Shown here piece after piece: positions 24,027-32,543 of a stretch of DNA of 64,000 nucleotides (position 1 is the stretch's first letter; every line of letters begins with the position of its first letter). Below the pieces are notes generated by a model that did no database searches, was not told the DNA's origin, and saw only the letters and a program-made list of their open reading frames with translations. Source of the stretch: JBBIGV01 sp037447335 (GTDB lineage Bacteria; Bacteroidota; Ignavibacteria; Ignavibacteriales; Ignavibacteriaceae). Location: positions 6,744 through 70,743 of the forward strand of contig JBBIGV010000012.1 in NCBI GenBank assembly GCA_037447335.1, written 5' to 3'. A program made the translations under genes and the position numbers.

Positions 24027-25244
24027 TCAATCACTCGGTCTTTCTCCCATTTTGGCAGTTGCGAAGAAATCATTATAAAACCGTTTTGAGTAATCATCAA
24101 CAAGAGAATTTATCCTTTGTTTATCGTGTGATTTTACTATGAGTCCTGCGTGATAGTCTTTCTCTAATCTCCACCAGACTTCCGGATCGTTATAAACAGA
24201 CAAATTCGGTTTTTGCTGCCGTGCAAGCGAAGTAATGATAGCCCCATAATCATTTCGTATTTCGGGCAGTTTATATTCGCGTTCTCCTTTGAGTATTTCA
24301 ATCTTTGCCCATTCGCGCCAGAGATTTATTCCCGTTGCTGCTTCAACTAAAAGTGAAAGATTTGCCCCGCCGACTCTCGCAGAGGTTTCCAGAAAATAAA
24401 ACTTTCCATCTTCTCCTTTAATGAATTCAGAATGTGATACTCCTCTGACCATGCCAAGAGCAATCATTAATCTTTTGTTCAATTCAAGAACTTCCTTTGC
24501 ATCATCATCATTTTCATGAAGCGAGAAACTTGTAAACACTCTTCCTTCATGAGCAACCTCAAAAGGCGGGGTTCCATATTTGGATGCGAGTGCAAACTTC
24601 ACTTCCCGCTCATAAATAATTGAATCAACGTGATAAACATTGCCTTTAACAAATCTTTCCATAAGATAAAAAGACTGCTCATCGCCAAGTGCGTTTATAT
24701 GTTCCCACATTTCCTGCGGGTTGTTAACTTTCTTTAAACCGTAAGCGCCCGCAAGCAAACGCGCTTTAATCATATATGGAAACGGCACAGTCGAAGCAAA
24801 GTTATTTATATCGTCATGATTTAACACATGGATAAAATCCGGAACAGGAATACCGGTATCCTTTGCACGTGCACGCATAGCAAGTTTATCGCGGAAATAC
24901 CGTGCAGTTGTATCTCCCATTCCTCCTATTCGTAAATGTTCTCTTAGTGACGCGGCTTTCTCAACATCAAAATCATCCAGTGCAACAATGCGGTCAATTT
25001 TTATATGGCGAGCCATAAAGCTTACACCATAAATAACATCGCGCATATTCCATTCTTTATTTTTGTCCGGGATATAAAATATTTCATCAATAGATTCTTT
25101 GGGCCAGGAAGCGTGTTCAAGACTTTTTGAAGTAAGCAGGATTACTTTACATCCCTGGTCTTTACTTTCGCGGATGAAGTCATGACCTTTTTCATAACTT
25201 GATATGCACAAAACTGTCAGAGGGATTTTATTCATATGACACAC
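24027..25244 (-). CDS. ATP-grasp domain protein (carboxylate-amine ligase type)
   Basis: A 405-residue cytosolic ligase. An N-terminal Rossmann-like domain (TVLCISSYEKGHDFIRESKD; VALDDFDVEKAASL) is followed by the ATP-grasp domain from about residue 115. ATP/Mg residues are seen in MIKARLLAGAYGLKKV, HVDSIIYEREVKFALAS and the late FYFLETSARVGGANL (acidic Mg ligand, then ARVGG). This pattern fits carbamoyl-phosphate-synthase-L/D-Ala-D-Ala-like ligases making peptide-like bonds. The substrate is unknown. It stands alone on the minus strand, convergent with hemN. Confidence 0.85.
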   Translation of the reverse strand: MCHMNKIPLTVLCISSYEKGHDFIRESKDQGCKVILLTSKSLEHASWPKESIDEIFYIPDKNKEWNMRDVIYGVSFMARHIKIDRIVALDDFDVEKAASLREHLRIGGMGDTTARYFRDKLAMRARAKDTGIPVPDFIHVLNHDDINNFASTVPFPYMIKARLLAGAYGLKKVNNPQEMWEHINALGDEQSFYLMERFVKGNVYHVDSIIYEREVKFALASKYGTPPFEVAHEGRVFTSFSLHENDDDAKEVLELNKRLMIALGMVRGVSHSEFIKGEDGKFYFLETSARVGGANLSLLVEAATGINLWREWAKIEILKGEREYKLPEIRNDYGAIITSLARQQKPNLSVYNDPEVWWRLEKDYHAGLIVKSHDKQRINSLVDDYSKRFYNDFFATAKMGERPSD

Positions 25245-25398
25245 TCTTAAATAAGTTTGAAGCTATTTTTGTTTTTTATTTGCTAAGAGGCAAGATGAGA
25301 GAGACTTAAAATTCAGATGCAATAATTTTTAGCCGTTTAATATCTTTTCAAAAAATTTATGTTTTATTAGTATGGATTTGTATCATCAATCAGCTTCT

Positions 25399-25719
25399 TT
25401 AATTTCCTTTTAATGCAGGCAAGTCTTTATTTGCAGTTTCCCAAACAACTGCAATATTAACTCCAAAGTAGTCATGAATCAGCAAGTCTCTCATTCCACT
25501 AATTTCCCTCCATGGTATTTCTGCCGATTGAGCCTTAATTTCAGCAGATATTTTCTTGCTTGCCTCCCCGATAATTTCAATAGCTCTGATTAAGGCATAT
25601 TGTGTTTTTTCATCTGCTTTAAATTCATCAAAAGTCATTTCACTTATAAAAGAGATGCCTTTTAGTGTAGAATCATACATATCCTGTAAGAAATCGTAAT
25701 ATTCTCTCTGCTTTTTCAT
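25399..25719 (-). CDS. hepT: HepT-like toxin (HEPN domain, DUF86)
   Basis: Small alpha-helical HEPN ribonuclease/toxin of 106 residues. The catalytic Rx4-6H motif with trailing Tyr is present as RDLLIHDYFGV near residues 83-93. YALIRAIEIIGEASKKIS is the typical preceding helix. In characterised HepT-MntA pairs the nucleotidyltransferase antitoxin AMPylates the Tyr of this motif. The start overlaps the stop of the partner gene by 4 nt (ATGA), the usual arrangement with the antitoxin first. Confidence 0.93.
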   Translation of the reverse strand: MKKQREYYDFLQDMYDSTLKGISFISEMTFDEFKADEKTQYALIRAIEIIGEASKKISAEIKAQSAEIPWREISGMRDLLIHDYFGVNIAVVWETANKDLPALKGN

Positions 25720-26018
25720 ACTGGAACAGAATTCTTTAGTATGTATGAACTTATTCCCGGTTTCAGCGAATCTTTCATTACCAGATCCACATTTATTTTC
25801 AGCAGGTCAGAAAGATAATTTTTTAACTCAAGAAATTTTATCAAACCAGGAGTTTTTGAAAAAGTTACAAGCACATCTAAATCACTTTTTACATCCTGCT
25901 GATTTTTGACGTAAGAACCGAACAGTTCCAAAGAGGCAACGTTATATTTATAAGCCAAATAAGGAAGCATCTCACGAAGCTGATATAGAACTATTTCCAA
26001 ATCCTGTTTTGTATCCAT
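25716..26018 (-). CDS. mntA: MntA-like nucleotidyltransferase antitoxin
   Basis: Minimal nucleotidyltransferase (about 100 aa from the ATG at 26018). The active site GSYVKNQQDVKSDLDVLV contains the GSxxx...SDxD pattern that coordinates metal and transfers AMP. SLELFGSY precedes it, and INVDLVMKDSLKP supplies the third acidic residue. An ATG at 26075 would add 19 residues with no family similarity. It is the antitoxin of the HepT partner immediately downstream. Confidence 0.9.
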   Translation of the reverse strand: MDTKQDLEIVLYQLREMLPYLAYKYNVASLELFGSYVKNQQDVKSDLDVLVTFSKTPGLIKFLELKNYLSDLLKINVDLVMKDSLKPGISSYILKNSVPV

Positions 26019-26100
26019 AAATACACCGGTAATCTTTACTCGTCCGAAAATATAATTTTGTTTTCCCATTCGCAAATAAGATGGTGATATGAATTCAGGG

Positions 26101-27822
26101 TCATGATTTATTTCTTAATCTGAATACCGGATAAATCTTTTCCCGCTTATCAAAGTATTCAGAACGCTGGTAGAAGAAATCCAGCCTTTCCGAAGGATTA
26201 CTTCTGAAATTTTCATTCTGCCCGAGCCTGGTGAAAAACTCTTCACGCAGTTTAAAATCATTTCTGATCATGTTTTTTGCATATGGCTCCATAACATACG
26301 GCTCGGCATACTCTTTTCTTTCGAAGAAAGCATTGAAAAATCCCCATGAAACAAATGAATCCGTGGATAGAGGTTCAAGCAGATTTAAAATTATTCTCAT
26401 TGCTGTTTGTTTGGCAGGAACAATAAAAGTTCCGGCCGGGATTCTTTCTTCTGCTTCAAATAATTCAACCTGCACTTTTACAAGCTGCCTGCCCTCATAC
26501 GGACGGGGAAGGAAGTTAAAATCTGTAAATCGATATTTTTCTACAATTAATTTTTCGCGTGCAGATGAAGTATCCATAATTACATTATGCAATCTCAGAA
26601 TTTCCGCAATGTGTACAAATTCTTTTGGGATCAGATACGCATCCGGCGCTTCAACTGCATTAATTACTTTGGCTGAATTATAAAACGGGAGATCAAACTC
26701 CGTTTTTTGATCTGTAAATTTTAAAATGTTTGAGCCGGTTACTTCGCTGTATTCTTCAAACGATTCAAATCCTTTAAATCTTATTATTTCATGTTTGTCC
26801 GCAATTTCAAACTTAAGCGGGAATTTGTCTTTCTTCTCAATATATTTTCTTATGGTATCGCGTTCAGCTTTTTTATTGAGAACCTTAATCTCTTTATGAT
26901 TTCTGTTGAGATAATTCAGTGCGGCTGTATTCATTGCGAGGGTTGACAACACCCTGTCTTTAAAGGATTTGAGACTGTGTGCCTCTACAAGAAGACATAC
27001 ACGATTTTGTGCCGCACAATATCCGTTAGATATCATTAACGGAGCCGGCTGATCAATTATTCCGTCATAAAGAGAAGAACTTCGCATTTCAACATAAGGA
27101 CCAGCCATGTAGGCAGCTTCTTCTACTTCCTTCTTCATAAAGGGAAGAAATTTTTTCTTAACCCAGTTTGAAAGGCATAAGCTGATATTGCGATGATGTT
27201 CAATTCCATAAGTAATATGATACTGATAATCAGTGCCATTGGTTGTATGATTATCAATCATAAAATCAGGCATCCATTCATTGAACATTTTTAACCACGC
27301 TTTCATTTCGGGTGAATCTGCTTTTGCATAGTCGCGGTTAAGATTAAGATTTAATGCATTCGTACGCCATCCCGTTTGTTTTGGTCCCTTTTGATTCGGA
27401 CGGTTAAAGGGACTCATTCTTTCATGACCATCAATATTAAAAACAGGAATTATTAACAGGATAAGATTATCAAGAAGCGATTCTTTTTCTTTGGTAATCA
27501 GGATTTCACGAAGCAGAATCATGCTTGCATCCTTTCCCTCCGGTTCACCCGCATGAATACAATTTTGAATTAGCACAATAGCTTTTCCTGATTTTTTTGC
27601 TTCTTCTGCATTAGTAATTCCCTCCCGTGATACAATCACTAACTTTAATTCTCTGGATTGTGGTGTGAGTCCGAAGGTCATAATTTTTACATAAGATGAA
27701 TGTAAAGCAAACTTCTTAAAGAAGTTTATGGTCTCGTCATACCTTGGCGTTTCATTAAATCCGGATTTTTCAAAATGTGTTATCCATTCGTCAGAATATT
27801 TCCGGTCTGGTGATTTTTTCAT
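26101..27822 (-). CDS. M14-family zinc carboxypeptidase-like metallopeptidase
   Basis: A 573-residue peptidase of the M14 type. Zinc ligands are in NCIHAGEPEGKDASM near residues 86-101 (His and Glu). LNLNRDYAKADSPEMKAW and DNHTTNGTDYQYHITYG provide the expected Arg and third His region. VEAHSLKSFKDRV is near the catalytic Glu part. The C-terminal third is a separate domain. There is no signal peptide at the N-terminus (MKKSPDRKYSDEWITHFEKS), so the enzyme is either cytosolic or exported otherwise. The promoter is shared in the 66-nt gap with the divergent heme gene. Confidence 0.85.
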   Translation of the reverse strand: MKKSPDRKYSDEWITHFEKSGFNETPRYDETINFFKKFALHSSYVKIMTFGLTPQSRELKLVIVSREGITNAEEAKKSGKAIVLIQNCIHAGEPEGKDASMILLREILITKEKESLLDNLILLIIPVFNIDGHERMSPFNRPNQKGPKQTGWRTNALNLNLNRDYAKADSPEMKAWLKMFNEWMPDFMIDNHTTNGTDYQYHITYGIEHHRNISLCLSNWVKKKFLPFMKKEVEEAAYMAGPYVEMRSSSLYDGIIDQPAPLMISNGYCAAQNRVCLLVEAHSLKSFKDRVLSTLAMNTAALNYLNRNHKEIKVLNKKAERDTIRKYIEKKDKFPLKFEIADKHEIIRFKGFESFEEYSEVTGSNILKFTDQKTEFDLPFYNSAKVINAVEAPDAYLIPKEFVHIAEILRLHNVIMDTSSAREKLIVEKYRFTDFNFLPRPYEGRQLVKVQVELFEAEERIPAGTFIVPAKQTAMRIILNLLEPLSTDSFVSWGFFNAFFERKEYAEPYVMEPYAKNMIRNDFKLREEFFTRLGQNENFRSNPSERLDFFYQRSEYFDKREKIYPVFRLRNKS

Positions 27823-27924
27823 TGATTTTCTTAATTGTTTTAATTCAATAAAAATGAGATAAACTATTTGTAAATTTGCAGCAAAATTTTGAATAATAAA
27901 CTTTCGTCAAAAAGTATTTTGCAG

Positions 27925-29286
27925 ATGAATAAAAAAGTTGTAGTTATAGGCGCAGGCATTTCAGGGCTTACTACTGCATACCTGCTTCATAGAAAAGGGT
28001 ACGATGTTACAGTTTTAGAAAAGAAAAATGAAGTTGGCGGTTCAATCGAAACAGTAACAGAAAAAGGGTTTTTATTTGACAGGGGACCAAACAGCGCTCT
28101 TGAAACAACACCGCTTATTGGTCAGTTAGTTGACGAGCTTGGCTTGAAAGATGAACTTATCTACGCAAACAGAGAAGCAAATAAACGATACATTCTCCGG
28201 AATTATAAACTTCACGCGCTGCCGATGTCGCCCATTGCATTTTTAAAAACAAAATTATTCTCCGCAAAAGCAAAGCTTAGAATATTTGCTGAGCCTTTTA
28301 TCGGACGATCGAAGGACGGCTATTATCAAAGCATTGCCGAATTTATTAAAAGAAGACTCGGACAGGAATTCCTCGATTATGCAATCAATCCTTTTGTTGC
28401 AGGTGTTTATGCCGGGAGACCGGAAGAGTTAAGTGTAAAATCATCCTTTCCGAAACTTTATGCACTTGAAGAAGAATACGGTGGTTTGATTGTTGGGACA
28501 ATCAGAAGTATTCGTGAAAGAAAAAAGCGTGCTGAGAAATCAAAGCAAAGCGCTAAAATGCTTTCATTCAGACAAGGGATGCAATCGCTCCCGGAAGCTA
28601 TTGCCAGATATCTGGACAAGCGTGTAATTACTTTTGCAGAGGTGAATTCCGTTAAAAGGGCTGAAAGCGGTTATAAAGTTCAATACACATTTGCCGGCGA
28701 AACAAAGCAAATAAATTGTGATGTTGTAATCTCAACTGTTCCCTCTTTCTATGCAGCGGAATTATTCGGACATTTTGATGAGACACTTTCAAAGCATCTT
28801 AATGAGATTTATTATCCTCCTGTGCTGGTTATTTATCTTGTATATCAGAAAGATAAAATCGGACAGCCTTTGGATGGTTTTGGGTTTCTTATACCCGAAA
28901 AGGAAAAGAAATCATTTCTTGGAGCTATTTGGAGTTCTGTAATTTTTAAAGACAGAGCAAAAGATGATAGCGCCTCATTCACATTATTTGTTGGCGGTTC
29001 CCGTGATCCTGAAATTGGCAGCTTCGATAAAGAACTCCTGATAAATAAAGTAAGAAAAGAATTTGAAGAGCTAATGAATATTTCCGGTGAACCATTTCAT
29101 ATTTCTCACCGCTACTGGAGTAAAGCGATACCGCAGTATACACTCGGATACATCGAACATGAAAATTATTTCGACGGGTTCGAAAAAAGATTCCCGGGAA
29201 TAATTTTAAGCGGCAATTACCGCGGAGGTATATCCGTTGGTGATTGTATTAAAAATGCGGAGCTGGTGGCAAATAAAGTTATTTAA
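27925..29286 (+). CDS. hemG: Protoporphyrinogen oxidase (FAD, HemG/HemY type)
   Basis: Flavoprotein that oxidises protoporphyrinogen IX (or coproporphyrinogen III in the coproporphyrin branch). The dinucleotide fold KVVVIGAGISGLTTAYLL starts at the N-terminus, followed by EKKNEVGGSIETV and GFLFDRGPNSALET. The end carries GIILSGNYRGGISVGDCIKNA, the conserved FAD-closing segment. Start chosen at ATG 27925 (453 aa); an in-frame TTG at 27889 would add 12 residues. TAAATTTG at 27871-27878 resembles a -7 box. The symbol differs between species (hemG/hemY/cgoX). Confidence 0.93.
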   Translation: MNKKVVVIGAGISGLTTAYLLHRKGYDVTVLEKKNEVGGSIETVTEKGFLFDRGPNSALETTPLIGQLVDELGLKDELIYANREANKRYILRNYKLHALPMSPIAFLKTKLFSAKAKLRIFAEPFIGRSKDGYYQSIAEFIKRRLGQEFLDYAINPFVAGVYAGRPEELSVKSSFPKLYALEEEYGGLIVGTIRSIRERKKRAEKSKQSAKMLSFRQGMQSLPEAIARYLDKRVITFAEVNSVKRAESGYKVQYTFAGETKQINCDVVISTVPSFYAAELFGHFDETLSKHLNEIYYPPVLVIYLVYQKDKIGQPLDGFGFLIPEKEKKSFLGAIWSSVIFKDRAKDDSASFTLFVGGSRDPEIGSFDKELLINKVRKEFEELMNISGEPFHISHRYWSKAIPQYTLGYIEHENYFDGFEKRFPGIILSGNYRGGISVGDCIKNAELVANKVI

Positions 29287-29300
29287 ATGAATAATTAACA

Positions 29301-29678
29301 ATGGTGGCAGAAATGAGAAGGTTAAATAACCCGGTGATCGAAAAAAGTTTTAGCTTTTCAGTCCAGATAGCAAACTGTTTTAACTATCTCGTAAAGAAGG
29401 ATAAAGATTTAAATTCTATTTACGACCAGCTATTACGTTCCGTTAGTTCTATTGGTGCTGATACAGCCGAATCGCAGGCTGCGGCAAGTAAAATAAATTT
29501 CCGAAATAAACTGCGAATTAGTTTAAAGGAAACTTGTGAAACCGAATGCTGGCTGAAACTCTATTATGAAACAAAAATTCTCAGAAAGAAAGAATTTAAA
29601 AGCATGCTTCAAGACTGCCTTGAACTCATAAAATTGTTAGCATCAATACCCAGGAGTACAAAAACTATATCCATATAA
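29301..29678 (+). CDS. Four-helix bundle protein (23S rRNA-IVP family)
   Basis: A 125-residue all-helical protein of the IVP/avd-like family. The hallmark is LLRSVSSIGADTAESQAAAS followed by KLRISLKETCETECWLKL, as in genes first found in 23S rRNA intervening sequences and as diversity-generating-retroelement accessory proteins. Here it sits between two heme genes with only 14 nt upstream and 38 nt downstream, so it is apparently co-transcribed. The function of dispersed chromosomal copies is unknown; nothing resembling an rRNA insertion or DGR is nearby. Confidence 0.88.
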   Translation: MVAEMRRLNNPVIEKSFSFSVQIANCFNYLVKKDKDLNSIYDQLLRSVSSIGADTAESQAAASKINFRNKLRISLKETCETECWLKLYYETKILRKKEFKSMLQDCLELIKLLASIPRSTKTISI

Positions 29679-29716
29679 TTGTTCATTTTTAATTGTTAAT
29701 TGCTGCGGAGAATCCA

Positions 29717-30703
29717 ATGGCAAACTATCCACAGAAAAGATTAAGAAGGCTTCGTTACAACCCGCTTGTGAGAGACATGGTTAGGGAAACCGAGCTGTCA
29801 AAAAATGATTTTATTTATCCGCTGTTTGTAGTGCCCGGAGAAAAAATCAAAAAAGAAGTTAAGTCAATGCCCGGTGTTTACCAGATGTCTATTGACGAAA
29901 TAGTAAAAGAATGCAATGAAGTTAAATCACTTGGCATTCCAGCAGTAATTCTTTTTGGAATACCGGAACACAAAGATGAAAAAGGCTCAGAAGCGTATGA
30001 CCCGCAGGGAATTATTCAACGGGCAGTCCGGGCTATAAAAAAAGAAGTTAGTAATCTGCTGGTAATTACAGATGTTTGCATGTGTGAATATACATCGCAT
30101 GGTCATTGCGGTTTGTTGAAGGGTGAAGAAATTCTTAACGATGAAACAGTTGAACTTCTTGCAAAGGAAGCATTATCACATGCTCAAGCCGGAGCAGATA
30201 TTATAGCCCCTTCCGATATGATGGATGGCAGAGTTGCAGCAATCAGAAAAATACTTGACGAAAACGGCTTTGAAAAAATTCCAATTATGAGTTATGCTGC
30301 TAAATACGCATCGGGATATTACGGTCCGTTCCGCGATGCTGCTGAATCAACCCCGGCTTTTGGAGACCGACGCTCACATCAGATGGACATCGCCAACAGC
30401 GATGAAGCTCTCCGGGAAGTTGAAGCCGATATTCAGGAAGGCGCAGACATTGTTATGGTTAAACCTGCCGGTCCTTACCTTGATGTGATAAGAAGAGTAA
30501 AAGATACTTTTAAAATGCCGACTGCAGCTTACCAGGTAAGCGGTGAATACGCAATGATAAAAGCAGCCGGTTTAAACGGCTGGATTGATGAAGAGCGTGT
30601 GATGATCGAATCTCTTACGGCTATTAAACGTGCTGGCGCTGATATGTTTCTTACATACTTCGCTAAAGATGCTGCCAGATGGATTGATAAGAATATAAAG
30701 TGA
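29717..30703 (+). CDS. hemB: Porphobilinogen synthase (delta-aminolevulinate dehydratase)
   Basis: Condenses two 5-aminolevulinates to porphobilinogen early in heme synthesis. DVCMCEYTSHGHCGLL provides the cysteine zinc site. The two active-site lysines lie in PIMSYAAKYASGYYGPFRD and IVMVKPAGPYLD, with AYQVSGEYAMIKAA following. The ATG at 29717 (328 aa, normal length) is chosen over a TTG eight codons earlier. It shares a run with the PPO gene, and hemN is 6 kb upstream, but no glutamyl-tRNA reductase or hemC/D/E is in the window. Confidence 0.97.
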   Translation: MANYPQKRLRRLRYNPLVRDMVRETELSKNDFIYPLFVVPGEKIKKEVKSMPGVYQMSIDEIVKECNEVKSLGIPAVILFGIPEHKDEKGSEAYDPQGIIQRAVRAIKKEVSNLLVITDVCMCEYTSHGHCGLLKGEEILNDETVELLAKEALSHAQAGADIIAPSDMMDGRVAAIRKILDENGFEKIPIMSYAAKYASGYYGPFRDAAESTPAFGDRRSHQMDIANSDEALREVEADIQEGADIVMVKPAGPYLDVIRRVKDTFKMPTAAYQVSGEYAMIKAAGLNGWIDEERVMIESLTAIKRAGADMFLTYFAKDAARWIDKNIK

Positions 30704-30890
30704 TGCTGATTTTTGTTATCAAGCATAATATAAGCGCAGAATAAACATAGCTTTCTCTAAAGTTTATTTTTTAATAAAAGGAAACAGAAATCCTTAATAA
30801 GCATTTTAAGAAGAGAAATTACCTGTTGACCGTAATAAGTGATTTGCAATTTTCGTAAATTCATATTGACTTATCACTGAAGAATTCAAA

Positions 30891-31100
30891 ATGAAAAATC
30901 AATTAAAAGTATATAAATTAAAAGATCCTGCTCAATACGAAGATGAGAAAAAATTCTGGAGTGAAGCAAGTATTGAATACAAGCTTAACGCTTTGGAAGA
31001 AATCTGAGAATCTTACTTCAAACTATTTAATATTAATAAAGATGAAGTTAGTAAAAGACTTCGAAGCGTTTATAGAGTCGTTAAACAGAAACGAAGTTAA
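30891..31100 (+). pseudogene. Broken small gene upstream of the nucleotidyltransferase remnant
   Basis: From ATG 30891 the frame reads 38 codons (start MKNQLKVYKLKDPAQYEDEK) to TGA at 31005-31007. It then continues in the same frame with good coding character (ESYFKLFNINKDEVSKRLR and VYRVVKQKRS) to TAA at 31098-31100. The whole product of about 69 residues would be a small basic-tailed protein overlapping the start of the following nucleotidyltransferase. Small proteins ending RRVYRVVKR-like commonly precede such genes. The internal stop suggests decay. Confidence 0.6.
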
Positions 31101-31274
31101 ATATATAGTAGTGGCGGCTATGCGTTTGCAATTCATGCCTATCCAAGGTTCACTAATGACATTGATATTTTTATTCTGGCTGATAAAGATAACGCAAAAG
31201 GAATTCTTCAATCTTTAAATGAATTCGGTTTTAACAAATCAGATGTTGAAAACAATTCATCTTCGCTTTTATGA
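31042..31274 (+). pseudogene. Frameshifted and truncated nucleotidyltransferase remnant
   Basis: Starting at ATG 31042 the protein reads MKLVKDFEAFIESLNRNEVK and YIVV, then the frame breaks near 31111-31116. In the -1 frame it resumes with GGYAFAIHAYPRFTNDIDIF and ILADKDNAKGILQSLNEFGF. Loss of one G (GTGGGCGGC to GTGGCGGC) would explain it. VGGYA...HAYPRFTNDIDIF is the MNT-type nucleotidyltransferase active site (GG...DID). The homologous sequence stops around 31240, where the Mut7-C gene begins, so the 3' two-thirds are gone. Confidence 0.75.
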
Positions 31275-31983
31275 AGAACTAAATGATTTCCTTCACACTG
31301 AAAAAAAGGAAATCAGATTTGAGCGTACCTTCATTGACCGCACTTCTGTGAAGGATATTATAGAATCTTTAGGGGTCCCGCATACAGAAATAGATTTGAT
31401 CATTGTTAATGGAAAATCGGTTGATTTCAATTATATAGTCAATGGCGGCGACGATATAAGCGTTTATCCGGTTTTTGAATCTTTCGACATTTCAAATGTG
31501 CAGCATTTGAGACCAAAACCATTGCGCGATCCTAAATTTATACTTGATGTTCATCTCGGCAGGCTTGCAAAACACATGAGAATGCTGGGCTTTGATTCTC
31601 TTTATAAAAATAATTTTACCGAAGAAGAAATCATTTCTATTTCATTAAGCGAAAAGAGAGCTATTCTTACCCGAAGCTCAGGACTGCTGAAGCATAGAGA
31701 GATCACGCATGGCTACTGGCTGCGAAATACAAATCCGACGGAACAATTAAAAGAAGTAATTGAAAGATTTCAGCTTTCCAGGTTGATAAAAGAATTTACG
31801 AGATGTTTAATCTGTAATTCAATAATCGAAAAGATTGATAAGTCAAAGGTTGAAGACAGATTGCCTCATAAAGTTAAAGAATGGCATGCTGAGTTTTATT
31901 TCTGTGAAAAATGCGACAAGGTTTATTGGAAGGGAACTCATTATTTTAAAATGAAAGAGTTAATCAATGATATGCTTAACTGA
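31243..31983 (+). CDS. Mut7-C RNase (PIN-like) with N-terminal ubiquitin-like domain
   Basis: A 246-residue protein of the DUF82/Mut7-C family. An N-terminal ubiquitin/ThiS-like domain (TIHLRFYEELNDFL; GVPHTEIDLIIVNGKSVDFN) is followed by the PIN-like RNase domain: KFILDVHLGRLAKHMRMLGF has the first Asp, and RAILTRSSGLLKHREI the later basic/acidic residues. It ends in a zinc ribbon with CLICNS and FCEKCDKVYWKGTHYFKM. The ATG at 31243 is preferred to one at 31219 that lies in the nucleotidyltransferase remnant. The first codons were probably brought next to that remnant by a deletion. Confidence 0.88.
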   Translation: MLKTIHLRFYEELNDFLHTEKKEIRFERTFIDRTSVKDIIESLGVPHTEIDLIIVNGKSVDFNYIVNGGDDISVYPVFESFDISNVQHLRPKPLRDPKFILDVHLGRLAKHMRMLGFDSLYKNNFTEEEIISISLSEKRAILTRSSGLLKHREITHGYWLRNTNPTEQLKEVIERFQLSRLIKEFTRCLICNSIIEKIDKSKVEDRLPHKVKEWHAEFYFCEKCDKVYWKGTHYFKMKELINDMLN

Positions 31984-32106
31984 ACTAAGAAAATAACATT
32001 AAAAATCCGAATTTTGGGAACAAAGGGGGTAATGATTTCAGGGAAATTTGATCGTTGATAATTCCATTAATTAGGTTATAACAAATAATATGTATATTTT
32101 TGGTCG

Positions 32107-32128
32107 TCCGGTTTCTGCCGGATTTTTT
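32107..32128 (+). terminator. Possible intrinsic terminator upstream of the RRM gene
   Basis: TCCGG (32107-32111) pairs with CCGGA (32118-32122) across a 6-nt loop and is followed by six T. It could terminate the Mut7-C transcript or act as a leader hairpin for the RNA-binding protein gene 35 nt further on. The stem is short. Confidence 0.5.
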
Positions 32129-32163
32129 ATTTACAAATTTATAAACTATTTCGAGGTTCTTTA

Positions 32164-32415
32164 GTGAGTACTAAGTTATTTGTGGGGTCGCTCCCCTGGT
32201 CTGTAGACGACAGCAGTTTGCAGTCGGCTTTTGAAATTCACGGCACGGTTGTTTCCGCAAAGGTTGTAAAAGACAGGGATACCGGGCGTTCAAGAGGTTT
32301 CGGTTTTGTTGAAATGGAAAGTTCAACGGACGCAAAAAATGCAATAAGTGCATTGAACGAATCAGACTTTAAAGGCAGGAAGATCGTAGTCAGTCAGGCT
32401 AATCCACGCGGCTAA
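32164..32415 (+). CDS. RRM-domain RNA-binding protein
   Basis: An 83-residue single RNA-recognition-motif protein of the bacterial/cyanobacterial Rbp type. RNP2 is LFVGSLPW (residues 5-12) and RNP1 is RGFGFVEM (about 45-52), with the exposed aromatic positions intact. KGRKIVVSQANPRG closes the fold; the usual Gly-rich tail is absent. The start is GTG. Such proteins are RNA chaperones often induced by cold. A strong intrinsic terminator follows 21 nt after the stop, so it is a single-gene unit. Confidence 0.95.
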   Translation: MSTKLFVGSLPWSVDDSSLQSAFEIHGTVVSAKVVKDRDTGRSRGFGFVEMESSTDAKNAISALNESDFKGRKIVVSQANPRG

Positions 32416-32430
32416 AAGTATTGAAGTTCT

Positions 32431-32459
32431 AAAAAAGCGCCTCTGCAGGCGCTTTTTTT
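32431..32459 (+). terminator. Intrinsic terminator of the RRM gene
   Basis: GCGCCT (32437-32442) pairs with AGGCGC (32447-32452) across CTGC, with flanking A6/T7 extending the stem. The run of T makes this a textbook Rho-independent terminator; the A-tract means it could also work on the other strand. Confidence 0.9.
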
Positions 32460-32543
32460 ATTTTAAATTGAAAACAATACAAACTTCTTTCCTGTTATTT
32501 GTGGATGGCTTATTTTTCATACTAAAGAACTTACAGTAATTAA

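Noticed and set aside
30943..31218. 91-residue plus-strand frame in the nucleotidyltransferase remnant
   Set aside because: It reads through the broken gene in a frame that changes from homologous to non-homologous at the frameshift; better explained as a pseudogene.
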